Of a stretch of DNA of 64,000 bases, positions 17,603 through 27,475 are shown piece by piece. The notes under the pieces were generated by a model. It did no database searches and was not told the DNA's origin. It worked only from the letters and a program-made list of their open reading frames with translations. The position numbers were made by a program, and so were the translations under genes. Every line of letters starts with the position of its first letter. Position 1 is the first letter of the stretch. This stretch comes from JBLHKW01 sp047618565 (GTDB taxonomy: Bacteria > Planctomycetota > UBA1135 > GCA-002686595), in NCBI GenBank assembly GCA_047618565.1, contig JBLHKW010000001.1, positions 1-64,000 on the forward strand, written 5' to 3'.

Positions 17603-18304
17603 ATGGACTTCAAGGGCAAGAAGGCGCTGGTCACCGGCGCATCCGAGGGCATCGGACGAGCCATCGCGGCAGCATTCATCGCGCGCGGGGCCGAAGTTGC
17701 GATCACGGGGCGGCGAGCTGCGCAGCTCGAGAAGACGGGCGCCGAACTGGGCGCCTGGGCCTTGCCCGGCGATGTCTCCGTGGAGGCTGATGTGGTGGCG
17801 ACCATGGATGCCTTCGTGGAGCGTCACGGGCGCATCGACGTGCTCGTCAACAATGCGGGTTTCGGCTACTCGTCGCCGCTCGTTGAGCTGGACAGGCAGC
17901 GCTTCGACGCGGTCTTCGCCACTAACGTCACCGGGGCCATGTTGATGGGGCGCGAAGCGGCCAAGCACTTCATCCGCCAGGGCGACGGGCATCTGGTCAA
18001 CATCTCATCGACGTCGGGCCTCAAGGGTGGACGCAATGCCAGCGCCTACTCGGCCTCGAAGTTCGCCCTGCGCGGCATGACCGAATGCTGGCGCGCCGAA
18101 CTCAGGCCGCACAACGTGCGCGTCATCCTGGTGAATCCGAGCGAAGTCCTGACGAACTTCTCGAAGCACGCGGGCCATGAGCAGAAGCACTCCGATCGCA
18201 AGCTGCGACCGGAGGAGATAGCCGACGCGCTGGTGGGAGTCATGGAGATGGACGATCGAGGGTTCGTCCCGGAACTCTCGGTGTTTGCGACGAATCCTTT
18301 CTGA
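17603..18304 (+). CDS. SDR-family NAD(P)-dependent oxidoreductase
   Basis: 233 residues. It has the cofactor-binding glycine motif TGASEGIG, the NNAG motif (LVNNAGFG), and catalytic Ser-Tyr-Lys in NISSTSG and YSASKFAL, so the active site is complete. The best general match is 3-ketoacyl-ACP reductase- or sepiapterin-like short-chain reductases. The start at 17603 follows a GGGCGGGG-rich ribosome-binding region. The substrate cannot be assigned. It ends 18 bases before the convergent M16 peptidase gene. Confidence 0.85.
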   Translation: MDFKGKKALVTGASEGIGRAIAAAFIARGAEVAITGRRAAQLEKTGAELGAWALPGDVSVEADVVATMDAFVERHGRIDVLVNNAGFGYSSPLVELDRQRFDAVFATNVTGAMLMGREAAKHFIRQGDGHLVNISSTSGLKGGRNASAYSASKFALRGMTECWRAELRPHNVRVILVNPSEVLTNFSKHAGHEQKHSDRKLRPEEIADALVGVMEMDDRGFVPELSVFATNPF

Positions 18305-18322
18305 GCCACTGCGCGGTGCCGG

Positions 18323-21181
18323 CTACTCCACCTCCAGCGGCCCGCCGTGGATGTCGAGCAGGCACGCTGGCCCGAGTCCGAGCTTCTCAACCTCCGCCAG
18401 TTGCGTGGCCGCGTCGCCCACCACCAGGTAGATCATGCTGGCCTCGTCCATGTGCTTTCCGATCTGTCCATGGAAGTCCGCCAGTTCCATGTTCAGCAGC
18501 TCTGACTGCTCCTGCTCGAGATAGTCGGGCTCGAGGCCATACTTGCTCATCTGACGCAGGATGCCCATCTTGGCGCCGGCCGACTCGAATGCGCGCGTGT
18601 TGCCCTTGACGCGCTGGTTCTTGGTCACGGCCATCTCATCGGCGCCGAAGGTGGCGCCGTAATTGCGGATCAGATCCCGCATGAGTTGCAATGAGGGCAG
18701 CGTGACATTGCTGCGCACGCTGCTGTATGCGGTAAACGGAGCGACCTCCAGGGTCTGGCCCACAAAGGAGTACGCGCCGTAGGTCCAGCCCTTGTCGATC
18801 CGCATCTGCTGGAAGAGCCGACCGCTGGATCCGCCACCGAGTGTCTGATTGGCGCAGATCAGCTGGTTGAACGACGGGTCATCACGCGAGAGGGCCAGGC
18901 GTCCGATGCGCAGGACGGACTGCTTGGAACCGGGCACGTCGATGAAGTAGAGACGCGTGTCCGCGGTCTCGTCGGTCAGGGCGTACGCTGGCAGGTCGAC
19001 GGAGTCGCCTTGCCAGCGCTCGGCCAGGCCCGACAGGGCTGTGAGTACCGAGTCCTTGTCGACCGCGCCGACCACGTGCACGGTCGCCATGGACGGGCTC
19101 AGGTTGGTGGCGTAGTAGGCCTTCAGATCATCGAGTGAGATCCGCTCGGCGCTGGCCAGGGTGCCGGCGACGGGTGTTGCGAGGATGTGCTTCTTGCCAT
19201 ACAGCAGGCGCTGGTAGACAGCCGCCGAAATCGCTGTGGGACTCGCCTCGCGCCCCCGCAGGCGGGTCTCCAGTTCGCGCTTGAGACGTTCGTACTCCTG
19301 CACGTCCCAGCGCGGCTCGAGCAGGATCTCCTCGACCAGGTCCGTGGTCGCGTCGAAGTTGCGTGCGAGCGTGTTCACCGAGATGCGCATCTCCTCCGCT
19401 CCGGCGGTGATGGAGATGTCGGCCCCCAGCAGGTCGATCGCCTCTTCCAGCTCGATCGGCGTACGTGCCCGGGTGCCCTGCAGCATCAGGCTCGAGAGCA
19501 AGCTCGCGGTTCCGGCCCGCTCGAGACCATCGAGCCAATGCCCGCCCTTGAAGGTCAGGTCGTAGGTTACCAAGGGGACCTCCTCCTGCTCGATGCCATG
19601 GACCTGGACACCGTTTGCCAGTTCGCCGTGCCAGACCTTCGGCATCGACAGCAGCGGCTGCGCGCCCAGGGGCGGTTCGCTGCGGTCGTATCGCGAGGGC
19701 GTGCGTTCGTAGACGGCTTCGGTGCCCTGGGACACCTCCTCGGAGGCCACGTCGGTCTGGATGACCTCCTCGCGAACATCCGCTCTCTCTGCACCTTCCA
19801 CGGCCAGATGCGCCTGGCCCTTCGGGACGAAGCTCGTCATGACAAAGGGCTGTCCGTGGATGTAGCGCTGGAAGACGCGCTCCACGTCGTTCGCGGTGAC
19901 TTCCTGGGTGCGGCGCGCGATCTGGGTGATGTAGCCCGGGTCGCCGGCGTAGACGTTGTTGTTCGCCAGCTGGAACGCCTTGTTCAGGACGGTGGAGACG
20001 TCGTCGTACAGGCCGCGTTCCTGCTGGGCCTTCACCCGCTCCAGATCTTCGGGCGCACAGCCGTTGCGCGCGAACTCTTCCAGGGCCTCATCGATGGCAG
20101 TCTTGACCTCGGTCAAGCTACTGCCAGCGTTGGCGCGCACGCGGATGATGAACTGTCCGGTCAGCTCCGATGACGACTGGGTTGCGCTGACACCCGGCGC
20201 CAGTTGATGCTGCTCCACCACGACGTTGTAGAGCGCGGCGCGCTTGCTACCGGCCAGGATCGTTCCCAGGATCGACAGGGCGTAGGAGTCCGCGTGGAAC
20301 TGCTCCACCGTGGGGAAGACCATGCGCAGCTCGGGCAGCTTCGCAAAGTTGTCCTCGTGGAACAGGGATCGGGATCCGGAGAGCTGGACATGGCGCGCTT
20401 CGAGCGCTTCCACCGGCGGGCCTGGATCGATCTCCCCGAACCAGCGTTCGACGAGCTCCTTGGTGCGTTGCACGTCGATGTCTCCGGCGATTACCAGTGT
20501 GGCGTTGCCCGCACCGTAGTAGCGGACGTAGAACTCCTTGACGTCCTCGAGTGTGGCTGACTGCAGGTCCGCAAGCGAGCCGATCACCGTCCAGCTGTAG
20601 GGGTGGTCACTCGGGTAGAGTGCGTGCCGGATGACCTCGTCCGTGTGTCCGTAGGGCGCATTGTCCGTGCGCTGGCGCTTCTCGTTCTTGACGACCTGCT
20701 TCTCGCGGTTCAGGGCGGCATCGGTGACCGTGTTGATCATGAATCCCAGTCGGTCAGAATCGATCCAGAGGATCTTCTCGAAGGCGTCGGTCGGTACGAC
20801 CTCGTAGTAGACCGTTCCGTCGGTCCAGGTGCCGCCGTTGCGCGAGCCGCCGAGCTCAGGGATGTACTTGCGGTTGGCGCCGACCGGGACGTTCTCCGAG
20901 TCGTTGAACGACATGTGCTCGAAGAAGTGCGCGAATCCCGTGCGACCCGGTTTCTCGCGGTTCGAGCCCACGTGGACCAGGGTCGCGACCGCGACGATCG
21001 GATCCGAGTGGTCCTCGTGCAGGATGACCTCGAGCCCGTTGTCGAGGACGTACTTCTCGAAGTCTATGGCGAAGCCCGCATCGGACTGCGCGTCAGGCTT
21101 TGTGTCGGACAAGCTGCTGCAAGAGGCGAGGCCGGCGGCGGCGAGGAACAGGGGCAGGAGTGCGCTGGAGGATGCGTGCAT
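18323..21181 (-). CDS. M16-family zinc peptidase lipoprotein (two-domain)
   Basis: 952 residues. The signal peptide has a lipobox (LASC). The first half carries the inverted zinc motif HFFEH plus the downstream glutamate (ALNREKQVVKNE), as in pitrilysin/insulinase-type M16 peptidases. The second half repeats the fold without the zinc motif (about 520-952: LTFKGGHWLDGLE, ATVHVVGAVDKDS), the usual two-domain arrangement. It is anchored at the envelope and probably degrades peptides in the periplasm. It stands alone on the minus strand. The start at 21181 is chosen for the signal peptide. Confidence 0.85.
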   Translation of the reverse strand: MHASSSALLPLFLAAAGLASCSSLSDTKPDAQSDAGFAIDFEKYVLDNGLEVILHEDHSDPIVAVATLVHVGSNREKPGRTGFAHFFEHMSFNDSENVPVGANRKYIPELGGSRNGGTWTDGTVYYEVVPTDAFEKILWIDSDRLGFMINTVTDAALNREKQVVKNEKRQRTDNAPYGHTDEVIRHALYPSDHPYSWTVIGSLADLQSATLEDVKEFYVRYYGAGNATLVIAGDIDVQRTKELVERWFGEIDPGPPVEALEARHVQLSGSRSLFHEDNFAKLPELRMVFPTVEQFHADSYALSILGTILAGSKRAALYNVVVEQHQLAPGVSATQSSSELTGQFIIRVRANAGSSLTEVKTAIDEALEEFARNGCAPEDLERVKAQQERGLYDDVSTVLNKAFQLANNNVYAGDPGYITQIARRTQEVTANDVERVFQRYIHGQPFVMTSFVPKGQAHLAVEGAERADVREEVIQTDVASEEVSQGTEAVYERTPSRYDRSEPPLGAQPLLSMPKVWHGELANGVQVHGIEQEEVPLVTYDLTFKGGHWLDGLERAGTASLLSSLMLQGTRARTPIELEEAIDLLGADISITAGAEEMRISVNTLARNFDATTDLVEEILLEPRWDVQEYERLKRELETRLRGREASPTAISAAVYQRLLYGKKHILATPVAGTLASAERISLDDLKAYYATNLSPSMATVHVVGAVDKDSVLTALSGLAERWQGDSVDLPAYALTDETADTRLYFIDVPGSKQSVLRIGRLALSRDDPSFNQLICANQTLGGGSSGRLFQQMRIDKGWTYGAYSFVGQTLEVAPFTAYSSVRSNVTLPSLQLMRDLIRNYGATFGADEMAVTKNQRVKGNTRAFESAGAKMGILRQMSKYGLEPDYLEQEQSELLNMELADFHGQIGKHMDEASMIYLVVGDAATQLAEVEKLGLGPACLLDIHGGPLEVE

Positions 21182-21276
21182 GGCTTCGACTTGAGGGTGG
21201 GCGGGGCCCACTGAAGCTACACGACCTGCCCATCCGGGCGCCGTATCGAGTTTGTTTTAGCCTGACGCGCAGTCGC

Positions 21277-22038
21277 TCAGGCGGCCTCACGGTTCCAGGA
21301 TGCTTCCCACTTCGAGAGCGCCTTTGCGCGCTTCTTGCAGTAGGCGGCGATCGTTCGCTCGTGCTTGGCGAAGCCGTCCGCAGCGGTCATGTCAAATTCG
21401 ACGCCCAGCAGGTCGAGCGCACCGGCCCGGCAGTTACGCCGTACGATCGCTGTGCCCTGCAGGTTGCGGCGCGAGCGCGGGAGCTTGAACGCGATATGGA
21501 CCGAGGTGTCGCGCTCGAGGCCACTGACCTCGGTGTGCCGAACGGCCATGCACATGCCCGTGGGGCTCATGTCGTGAAGCGTGGCCGAGATGGGGTGCTC
21601 ATCGAGGGTGAGCGTCACGGGGGTCGGTCGGTCGAGTTCCGGAGCGACGCGCGGGTCGGTCCGTCGGTTGAAATGCTCGCCGAGAATGTTGTCCCACTGC
21701 CCGTAGAGATTCCCGAGGTTGATGAACTCCACGCCCCAGACGCTCGTCCCGCCCAGGTCCACGTGGTGGCGAGCCATGGCCGGTGTGCGCACCGCCCAGC
21801 GGTCTGCTTCGTTGGTCACGACCACCTCGATGGCCTCGTCCTCGTGCAGCTCGAACGCCGAAGGGGTCTCGAAGCCTGCCCCGCGCGCGGTCAGGTCGAT
21901 CAGGGTCGTCTCGAACTGCGATCCGTCACCGCGCAGGATCAACATCCGCAGCGGATGGTCGCTGGTCAGGGTCTGGCGGTACTCGGCTCGCAGGTCCTGC
22001 GGGCTGACGGGGAGTTTCTTGCGGCGATCGAAGATCAA
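21277..22038 (-). CDS. PilZ-domain (c-di-GMP-binding) protein
   Basis: 253 residues. The C-terminal half is a PilZ domain, with the c-di-GMP-binding arginine motif RRTDPRV (about residues 125-131) and D-x-S-x-x-G (DMSPTGMC). The N-terminal half resembles a second degenerate PilZ-like beta-barrel (DRRKKLPV...DLTARGAGF) typical of YcgR-like regulators. I chose the TTG at 22038 because AGGAG lies 7 bases upstream; an ATG further upstream lacks this site. It probably links c-di-GMP to motility or envelope functions; the partner is unknown. Confidence 0.8.
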   Translation of the reverse strand: MIFDRRKKLPVSPQDLRAEYRQTLTSDHPLRMLILRGDGSQFETTLIDLTARGAGFETPSAFELHEDEAIEVVVTNEADRWAVRTPAMARHHVDLGGTSVWGVEFINLGNLYGQWDNILGEHFNRRTDPRVAPELDRPTPVTLTLDEHPISATLHDMSPTGMCMAVRHTEVSGLERDTSVHIAFKLPRSRRNLQGTAIVRRNCRAGALDLLGVEFDMTAADGFAKHERTIAAYCKKRAKALSKWEASWNREAA

Positions 22039-22321
22039 GGGGCGGCTCCTGGGTCGTGCGTCGGTGTGCCGGGTGGAGGACCAGGCCCGTAGCACGGGCT
22101 CCGTGGACGGTCGCTCATGGTCTACTTCGCCATGGGGAGCTTCGAGACCGAAGCCTTCCGTTACCTTTTCGATGACGCTTGAGGATGCTTCATGCGGGGT
22201 TTACCGGCGATTCTCTCAAGTGCGCTGCAGGTAGGGCCGAGAGACCGTTCAGTGCATGCCCGCCGTGCTCTCGTGCCGGGCCATCAGGCTTTCCGTCTGT
22301 CCCTGTAGGGTGGAGTCGATC

Positions 22322-23071
22322 GTGAAACACGAAGTCAACGGGCCCCCGGCCTCCAAGCCCGGCGACGCTCGGGGATTCCCGGTCTGGAAACGCACGCTGC
22401 TGGTCCTCGCGGCTGCGTCGGTCAGCCTCGGATTCGCCCTGCGCCATTACGAGTCCAGCGGGGCTCCGGTCGAGTCCAGCGGCGCATCGGGCGTGGAGTC
22501 GGCGAGCATCGCGGACTCCAGCCGGCCCGCTTCGGACGTGACGCCCGCGCCCATGCTCCTGTCCGTGACGGAGCTGTCAGCTAGCGGGGTCGAAGGTTCA
22601 CAGGTCGCACCCGAGCTGATGGGTTTCTCAGGGACAAGCTCCTTCGGTCCAACGCCGGCGCGTGGTGATTCAACTGTCGCGGAACCTCGATCGTCTCCCG
22701 CGCCGGTCGCCGGTACTGTCGCAGTCGCGGCGCCGTCGTCAGAGCCTTCGGAACCGTCACCGACGCCCTGGTCGCCACTCTTCCTGAAGGGTGGACTGAG
22801 CATCTTCGTTGGCCTCTGCGTCGGTCACGCCATACGCGCTTTCCTGAAGCTGAGCATGATCGGCCTGGGCGTGGTGTTCCTGGGCATGCTCGGGCTGCAG
22901 TACTCCGGACTGCTCGATATCGACTGGCAGGCGGCCGAAGGTGTCTACGACCATCTTGCCAGCCGGGTCGCCGGAGAGATCGAAAACGTGCGCGCGTTCA
23001 TCGCCGGGAGCCTGCCCTCCGCGGGCCTCGGAACCGTCGGATTGATCGCTGGCTTCAAGCGCAGTCGCTAG
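22322..23071 (+). CDS. FUN14-domain membrane protein
   Basis: 249 residues from the GTG at 22322, with AGGGTGGAG upstream. The N-terminal part has one hydrophobic segment, then a long linker rich in Ser, Pro and Ala (residues about 45-160). Residues about 165-249 match the FUN14 family: GLSIFVGLCVGHAIRAFLKL, FLGMLGLQYSGLLDIDWQAA and a Gly-rich C-terminal helix. Bacterial FUN14 proteins are little studied. The stop TAG lies in the CTAG at 23068-23071, the border of the adjoining insertion sequence, so the gene end has been preserved rather than disrupted by the insertion. Confidence 0.75.
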   Translation: MKHEVNGPPASKPGDARGFPVWKRTLLVLAAASVSLGFALRHYESSGAPVESSGASGVESASIADSSRPASDVTPAPMLLSVTELSASGVEGSQVAPELMGFSGTSSFGPTPARGDSTVAEPRSSPAPVAGTVAVAAPSSEPSEPSPTPWSPLFLKGGLSIFVGLCVGHAIRAFLKLSMIGLGVVFLGMLGLQYSGLLDIDWQAAEGVYDHLASRVAGEIENVRAFIAGSLPSAGLGTVGLIAGFKRSR

Positions 23072-24453
23072 GAGTTTGGGTCACGGGTCGCCAGAACGAG
23101 ACTCATCGAGGGGGCGAGGCTAGATTTCGGTGGGCGTGGTGGGCGCAGCCCTGATTCTCATGCGATTCCACGACTTACCGGCCAGTGTTCGGAAGGTCTG
23201 GAGGTTCAGACTCCTGCTACGGGCCGCTAGTTCCAGCCAACCAACCTGTTCATCCTTCGTAGGTTCGTGCACAGGCAGATCAGCTCGAATTCGGCCCTCG
23301 CCAGCTTGATGCTGCGCATCGAAAAGCCGCGAAACCCGAGCACATGTTTGATCCACGCGAAGGCTGGCTCCACCACGTGCTTGCGTGCCTTGTATCGCTT
23401 CCGGCCTCGCTTGGTGTTCAGCTTCCTCTGCATTCGCTTGGCCTTCAGCCCAGTCACCTTCTCCGCCCTATCAAGTGTGGGGATCAACTCTCCGACATCG
23501 GCTGCGCTCTTTGTCACGCCCGTGGCGACGATGATCTGTCGCTTGGCATCCACTCCGATTTGCGCGTTGTAGCTCTGCTCAAATCCTCCGGAAGACGTCT
23601 TCATGATCCGGCTCTGAGGGTCGGTGAAGTTGTACTGAGACTTGTCCTCTAGCGTGCCATTGGGCCTGTTCAGCTTCTTCGTGCGTCCTTCCCCGCACAT
23701 CTTGGCAGCGTCCTTCTCGGCCTGTTGCTCCTTGAGGGCCTTGATTGCCGCACGGATCTTGGCTCGGCGCGATTCTGGAGCTCTTCCGGTAGCTCGTCTC
23801 CACGAAAGTCCGGGCCGAATTCCTCGTCCTCAGCCAGGTCGATTCCGTCGGCAAAATCGATGATCTTGCCGATCTCCTTCTTCAGGCGCTTGTCTTCCGA
23901 CTTCATCCGCCCATAGCTCATCGGCCTGTGCTTGCTCGCGTTCGCCTTCAAGCGCGAGCCATCTATCGCGAGCGTGCCATCTCGACAAGGCCGGCCTCTT
24001 GTGCCACGTTCACGATCTGCCGAAAGACATCGGCGAAATGCACAGCGTTGTCCCGACGGAAGCGCGCGATCGTGCGGTGCCCGGGTCGATTGCCTACAGC
24101 CAGGAACCTCAACGCCACCAGGTCGTCGATGCCCGCCGCAATCTTGCGCGAGGAGAACGTCCCAACGCTGTAGCTGTAGATCAGGACCTTGAGCAGCATT
24201 CGAGGCTCGTACGCGAGGTTTCCACGGTCGCTGCTCCGCTTGCGATACTTGGCGTAGAACGGCCCCAGATCCAGCTCGTCGACAGTCTCCGAGATGAAGA
24301 AGGCCAAGTGGCCCTCGGGCATCCATTCGCGGGGCGAAGGCGGGAAGAGGTGGCTCTGATCCGGCTCGTAGCGGTGGGAACTCTGGCCCATGGACCCGTC
24401 GTATTTAACTCAGGCCTCCGTATCCAGGCCTTGGCGACCCGTGACGCAAACTC
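23072..24453. mobile_element. Insertion sequence of IS1182 type
   Basis: The element is bounded by inverted repeats: AGTTTGGGTCACGGGTCGCC-type sequence at 23072-23093 and its complement at 24432-24453, 21 of 22 identical. CTAG flanks both sides (23068-23071 and 24454-24457) and is best read as a 4-bp target duplication, although it could be the tip of the repeats. The internal gene is a frameshifted transposase, so the copy is not autonomous. Confidence 0.8.
23227..24391 (-). pseudogene. IS1182-family transposase with two frameshifts
   Basis: The N-terminal part (24391-23963: YEPRMLLKVLIYSYSVG, GNRPGHRTIARFR) matches the InsH-like N-terminal domain. The central part continues in a different frame (GTLAIDGSRLKANASKH, first catalytic Asp), and the C-terminal part in the third (IGVDAKRQIIVATGVTK with second Asp, VVEPAFAWIKHVLGF with Glu). 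The shift near 23985 is explained by loss of one base (ATGGC for an expected ATGGGC), and a second shift lies near 23780. The DDE residues are otherwise intact, so the decay is recent. Confidence 0.85.
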
Positions 24454-24540
24454 CTAGCCCGGGTTATTCATGAGCCGCGAGGCGACGAAGCCGGCCGTTC
24501 GTGGGGTTTCGTCCGCGAGGTCATGAATAATCCGGGCTAG
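24454..24540. repeat. CTAG-bounded palindromic element (87 bp)
   Basis: The ends CTAGCCCGGGTTATTCATGA (24454-24473) and TCATGAATAATCCGGGCTAG (24521-24540) are inverted copies with one mismatch. The complement of the interior (CGCGGACGAAA, CCACGAACGGCCGGCTTCG) is shared with the repeat at 51929-52115. The left CTAG is also the right flank of the insertion sequence. The right end supplies the stop codon of the hybrid-kinase gene and the left end adjoins the stop of the FUN14 gene as it would be without the insertion sequence. Confidence 0.8.
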
Positions 24541-27475
24541 TGCCCTGAGATATCTGAGCGGCGTTCGGGTTGCCGCGCGCAACGATGTACGACAGCTCGG
24601 CCGGACTCAGGTGACTGCAGACCGCGACCCAGCGCTTGAGCAGGGCTCCGAGGGCCTTCGCTTGCACGGTGCGCTCGACTCCGTCGTCCATTCCCGCTTC
24701 CATGCAGCGGTCCCGCTCCTCGGGTGTGCCGTCGGGTAGCAACCCGATGATGGGCAGGCAGGAGCGCAGGTCCGCGCGGTTGCGAACGCTGGCGGCGATG
24801 TCATAGGCACTGGGGCCGGAGAGCTCGCGATCGATCAGTAGTGCGTGGAATGGCTCCGCCTCGATCGCTGCGAGAGCCTCCTGGCCTGTCGAGACGACCT
24901 GCAGCCCGTACCCCAGGCAGCGCAGGATGTGGGCCGTGTGGTGTTGACCCGTGCCTTCCGCCTGCGCCAGCAGGATCGACGTCGGGCAGTCCGGCACCCA
25001 ATCCTTGACGACCGCTTCCTGAGTGACCGCCGGACGCGGGAGCGCTGCGAGGGGCTCGTCGTGCGCGGCTTCACCGTCCGGGATGACGCTATCCAGGACT
25101 CGCAGGAGGTCGGCCTCGCGGACCGGCTTGTGCAGGAGGCCCGCGAGCAGGGGGATGTCGAACGGGGGCACGTTCGGTTGCTCCTCGCCGCCCGACATCA
25201 ATACCAGGGGCAGGTCCATGAACTCCACGCTGCTCTTGATCCACTGCGCAAGCGCCAGGCCATCCTGGCCCGGCATGCGCAGGTCGATCAGTGCGGCGTC
25301 GAAGAGTTGCTCATTGCGCGCCGATTCGGCGAGCATCTCGATCGCCGCCTGGGCACTCGTTGCGAAGAACGGAATGGCGCGGCAAGCGGTGATCTGAGTG
25401 GCCAGCATGCGCAGCGACGCGCTGCTGTCGTCGACGACCAGGATGCGTCGCCGATCGAGCGGTCGGGCCGCGCTCGGTGCCGGTCGCGTGGCCTCCGCTG
25501 CAAGCCTCGCGAACGTGGCCGTGAACCCCAGGATGGTTCCCTCGGTCGGGTTGCAGCGGAAGCAGATCTCCGTGCTCATCGCGCGCGCCAGGTGGCCGCA
25601 GACCGTGAGCCGCAGGTCGTCGATGGGCCGGTTCATGGGCGTCGCCGGTGCCACCAGGGCTCCAGCGCAGACGGCAAACGGGTCCAGTGCGCAGCGTAGC
25701 GCGCCTTCGTCGAGGTGGCCGACGGGACCCCATACCTCGAAGGTCAGCGCACACGCGGCTTCCGACGCCTGGACGGGACTGACCCGCAGCACGACTTCAC
25801 CTTGGTTCGAGAGGCAGACCATGGTGTCAAGCAATGTGCTGAGCAGCTGGTTCAGATGGGTCGGGTCCACGGCCAACCAGCGCGGCACCTCGGGGTGGAT
25901 CTCCAGGGTGAGCTCGACGCCTCTCTGGTCGGCGATGCGAGCGGCCCTGTTCGCGATCTCCTCGAGCGCCTCGTAGATCTCGCACTCGCGCGGCGTCAGC
26001 ACGAACTGGCCGGCTTCCATGCGCCCGAGCTGTTCGGTCTGGGCGAGAATGTGTAACGCGGCGCCTGCCGATCCGTGTGCGCTCTGGGTCAGTTGTCCCT
26101 GCTCCGGCGTAGTGATGCGCTGCAGCAGTTGCCCGGTCGCCTGATGCGCGCCGTCCAGTTGCGCCCGGAGCTGACCGCTCAGGTCTGCCATGAACCGGCT
26201 GCGTGCTCCCGTGGATACCAGCGCGTTCTGCTCCTGCAGCAGCAGCCGCTCGTCCCGTTCACGGATTTGCTGCTCGAGCGCTGTTCGTTGCGCATGGAGC
26301 ACGCTGTCGCCGTACTGGACGGTATCGACTGCGACGCGCAGTACGCGCTCGGTGTCCGAGAGTTCGTCGAAGCGCGGGCCAGGCGCGGGCGGGCTGCTGC
26401 GGGCCCATCGTGCGCGCACGCGCGCGGCGATCGCGAAGACCGGGCGCAGCAGCGCGCTGTCCAGGGGGTGTTCTCTTTCCAGCGGCGCCGGGGTGCCGTC
26501 TCGGAAGGCGGCGAGCATGGCTCCGATCGACGAGAGCGGGCAGAGGACGGTCTGCTGCAGGCCGATCCACAGGGCAGCGAGCAGGACCAGTGCGAGCAAC
26601 AGGTGCGCCCTCGTGAGCGCGCGCCCGCCATCTCCGGCGCCAGCCAGTGCGACGTCGAGGGGCTGATCGATCTGAAGCGACACTCCGCATGCCGCGCTCC
26701 AGGCTATCGCGGACAGGGCCTCGTCCGTCGAGTCGGGCGACGCCGGGTTCAGCGCCAGCAGGCCCGAGTCGGTGTGCAGGCTCAGTCGTACGTTGTCGAC
26801 CGCGTGCTCTGCAAGTTCGACGGCCGGGCGTGCCAGTTGTTGCAGGTCCACGACCAGGGACGCGATCAGCGCGCCGTCGCGTTCCTGCTGACCCGTTCGC
26901 TTGCGCGCGATGCGCACCGTGCCCTCCGGATTCCAGGTTGGCACGTCGACTCCGCGCTGCGCTGCGTTGAACCAGGGCTGCGCGCCCACGTCGAGCCGGC
27001 TCAGTGGTTCACCGCTGCCGGGTACCGAGAGCAGCAGCTTGCCCCCTGCGCCGTGGAGCTCGATCGCAAGCACTCCATGTCCATCCGCGAGCAGACGCTT
27101 GCATGAGCGCTCGATGCTTCCCGATGCGAGGTTTGCGGCCTGGAGATTTTCCGCGCTCCAGTGCTTCAGCAGCTCGTCCGTGGCTTCCTGCGCCAGAAGC
27201 GTCTGCAGCATCGTGTCGAAGTGCTGCACGCGCTGGGCGAGCAATTCGCCGGTCGCATACAGCGTGCGGTCGAGGCGTGCCTGGGCGTGTTCGAGGACGG
27301 TTGCGCGCTGGGCGTGGCGCTGCAGTCCGAGGAAGGTGACGAGCAGTACGGCGACTGGCAGTAGCACGTTGCGCAGCAGGCGCGCGGTGACACCCTGGCT
27401 CCAGGTCACAGCTTCGACCTGTTCAGCCTCGTGCTCGGGCGCGGGGGGCGGCCCAGGCAGCATTGAGTTGGGCAT
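24521..27475 (-). CDS. Degenerate hybrid histidine-kinase-like protein with two receiver domains
   Basis: About 984 residues from MPNSMLPG; a longer reading to 27748 is possible, but would leave only 31 bases to the divergent sulfatase. One membrane segment lies near residue 35, then a Cache-like periplasmic sensor region, then a second segment near 305. The HisKA-like helix reads FMADLSGQLRAQLDGA, with Gly-Gln where the phosphoaccepting His-Glu normally lies. The ATPase N-box has lost its asparagines (STLLDTMVCL), and no DxGxG box remains. Receiver 1 is intact (ILVVDDS, IDLRMPG, LHKPV); receiver 2 keeps the phosphoacceptor Asp (LIDREL) but not the acidic pair. The last residues (TSPDYS) come from the adjoining repeat. 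Confidence 0.75.
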   Translation of the reverse strand: MPNSMLPGPPPAPEHEAEQVEAVTWSQGVTARLLRNVLLPVAVLLVTFLGLQRHAQRATVLEHAQARLDRTLYATGELLAQRVQHFDTMLQTLLAQEATDELLKHWSAENLQAANLASGSIERSCKRLLADGHGVLAIELHGAGGKLLLSVPGSGEPLSRLDVGAQPWFNAAQRGVDVPTWNPEGTVRIARKRTGQQERDGALIASLVVDLQQLARPAVELAEHAVDNVRLSLHTDSGLLALNPASPDSTDEALSAIAWSAACGVSLQIDQPLDVALAGAGDGGRALTRAHLLLALVLLAALWIGLQQTVLCPLSSIGAMLAAFRDGTPAPLEREHPLDSALLRPVFAIAARVRARWARSSPPAPGPRFDELSDTERVLRVAVDTVQYGDSVLHAQRTALEQQIRERDERLLLQEQNALVSTGARSRFMADLSGQLRAQLDGAHQATGQLLQRITTPEQGQLTQSAHGSAGAALHILAQTEQLGRMEAGQFVLTPRECEIYEALEEIANRAARIADQRGVELTLEIHPEVPRWLAVDPTHLNQLLSTLLDTMVCLSNQGEVVLRVSPVQASEAACALTFEVWGPVGHLDEGALRCALDPFAVCAGALVAPATPMNRPIDDLRLTVCGHLARAMSTEICFRCNPTEGTILGFTATFARLAAEATRPAPSAARPLDRRRILVVDDSSASLRMLATQITACRAIPFFATSAQAAIEMLAESARNEQLFDAALIDLRMPGQDGLALAQWIKSSVEFMDLPLVLMSGGEEQPNVPPFDIPLLAGLLHKPVREADLLRVLDSVIPDGEAAHDEPLAALPRPAVTQEAVVKDWVPDCPTSILLAQAEGTGQHHTAHILRCLGYGLQVVSTGQEALAAIEAEPFHALLIDRELSGPSAYDIAASVRNRADLRSCLPIIGLLPDGTPEERDRCMEAGMDDGVERTVQAKALGALLKRWVAVCSHLSPAELSYIVARGNPNAAQISQGTSPDYS

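Noticed and set aside
23068..23071. CTAG considered as part of the IS terminal repeat
   Set aside because: It also occurs at the outer ends of the unrelated palindromic elements, and removal of everything but one CTAG gives a sensible gene junction; a target duplication fits better, though this is not proven.
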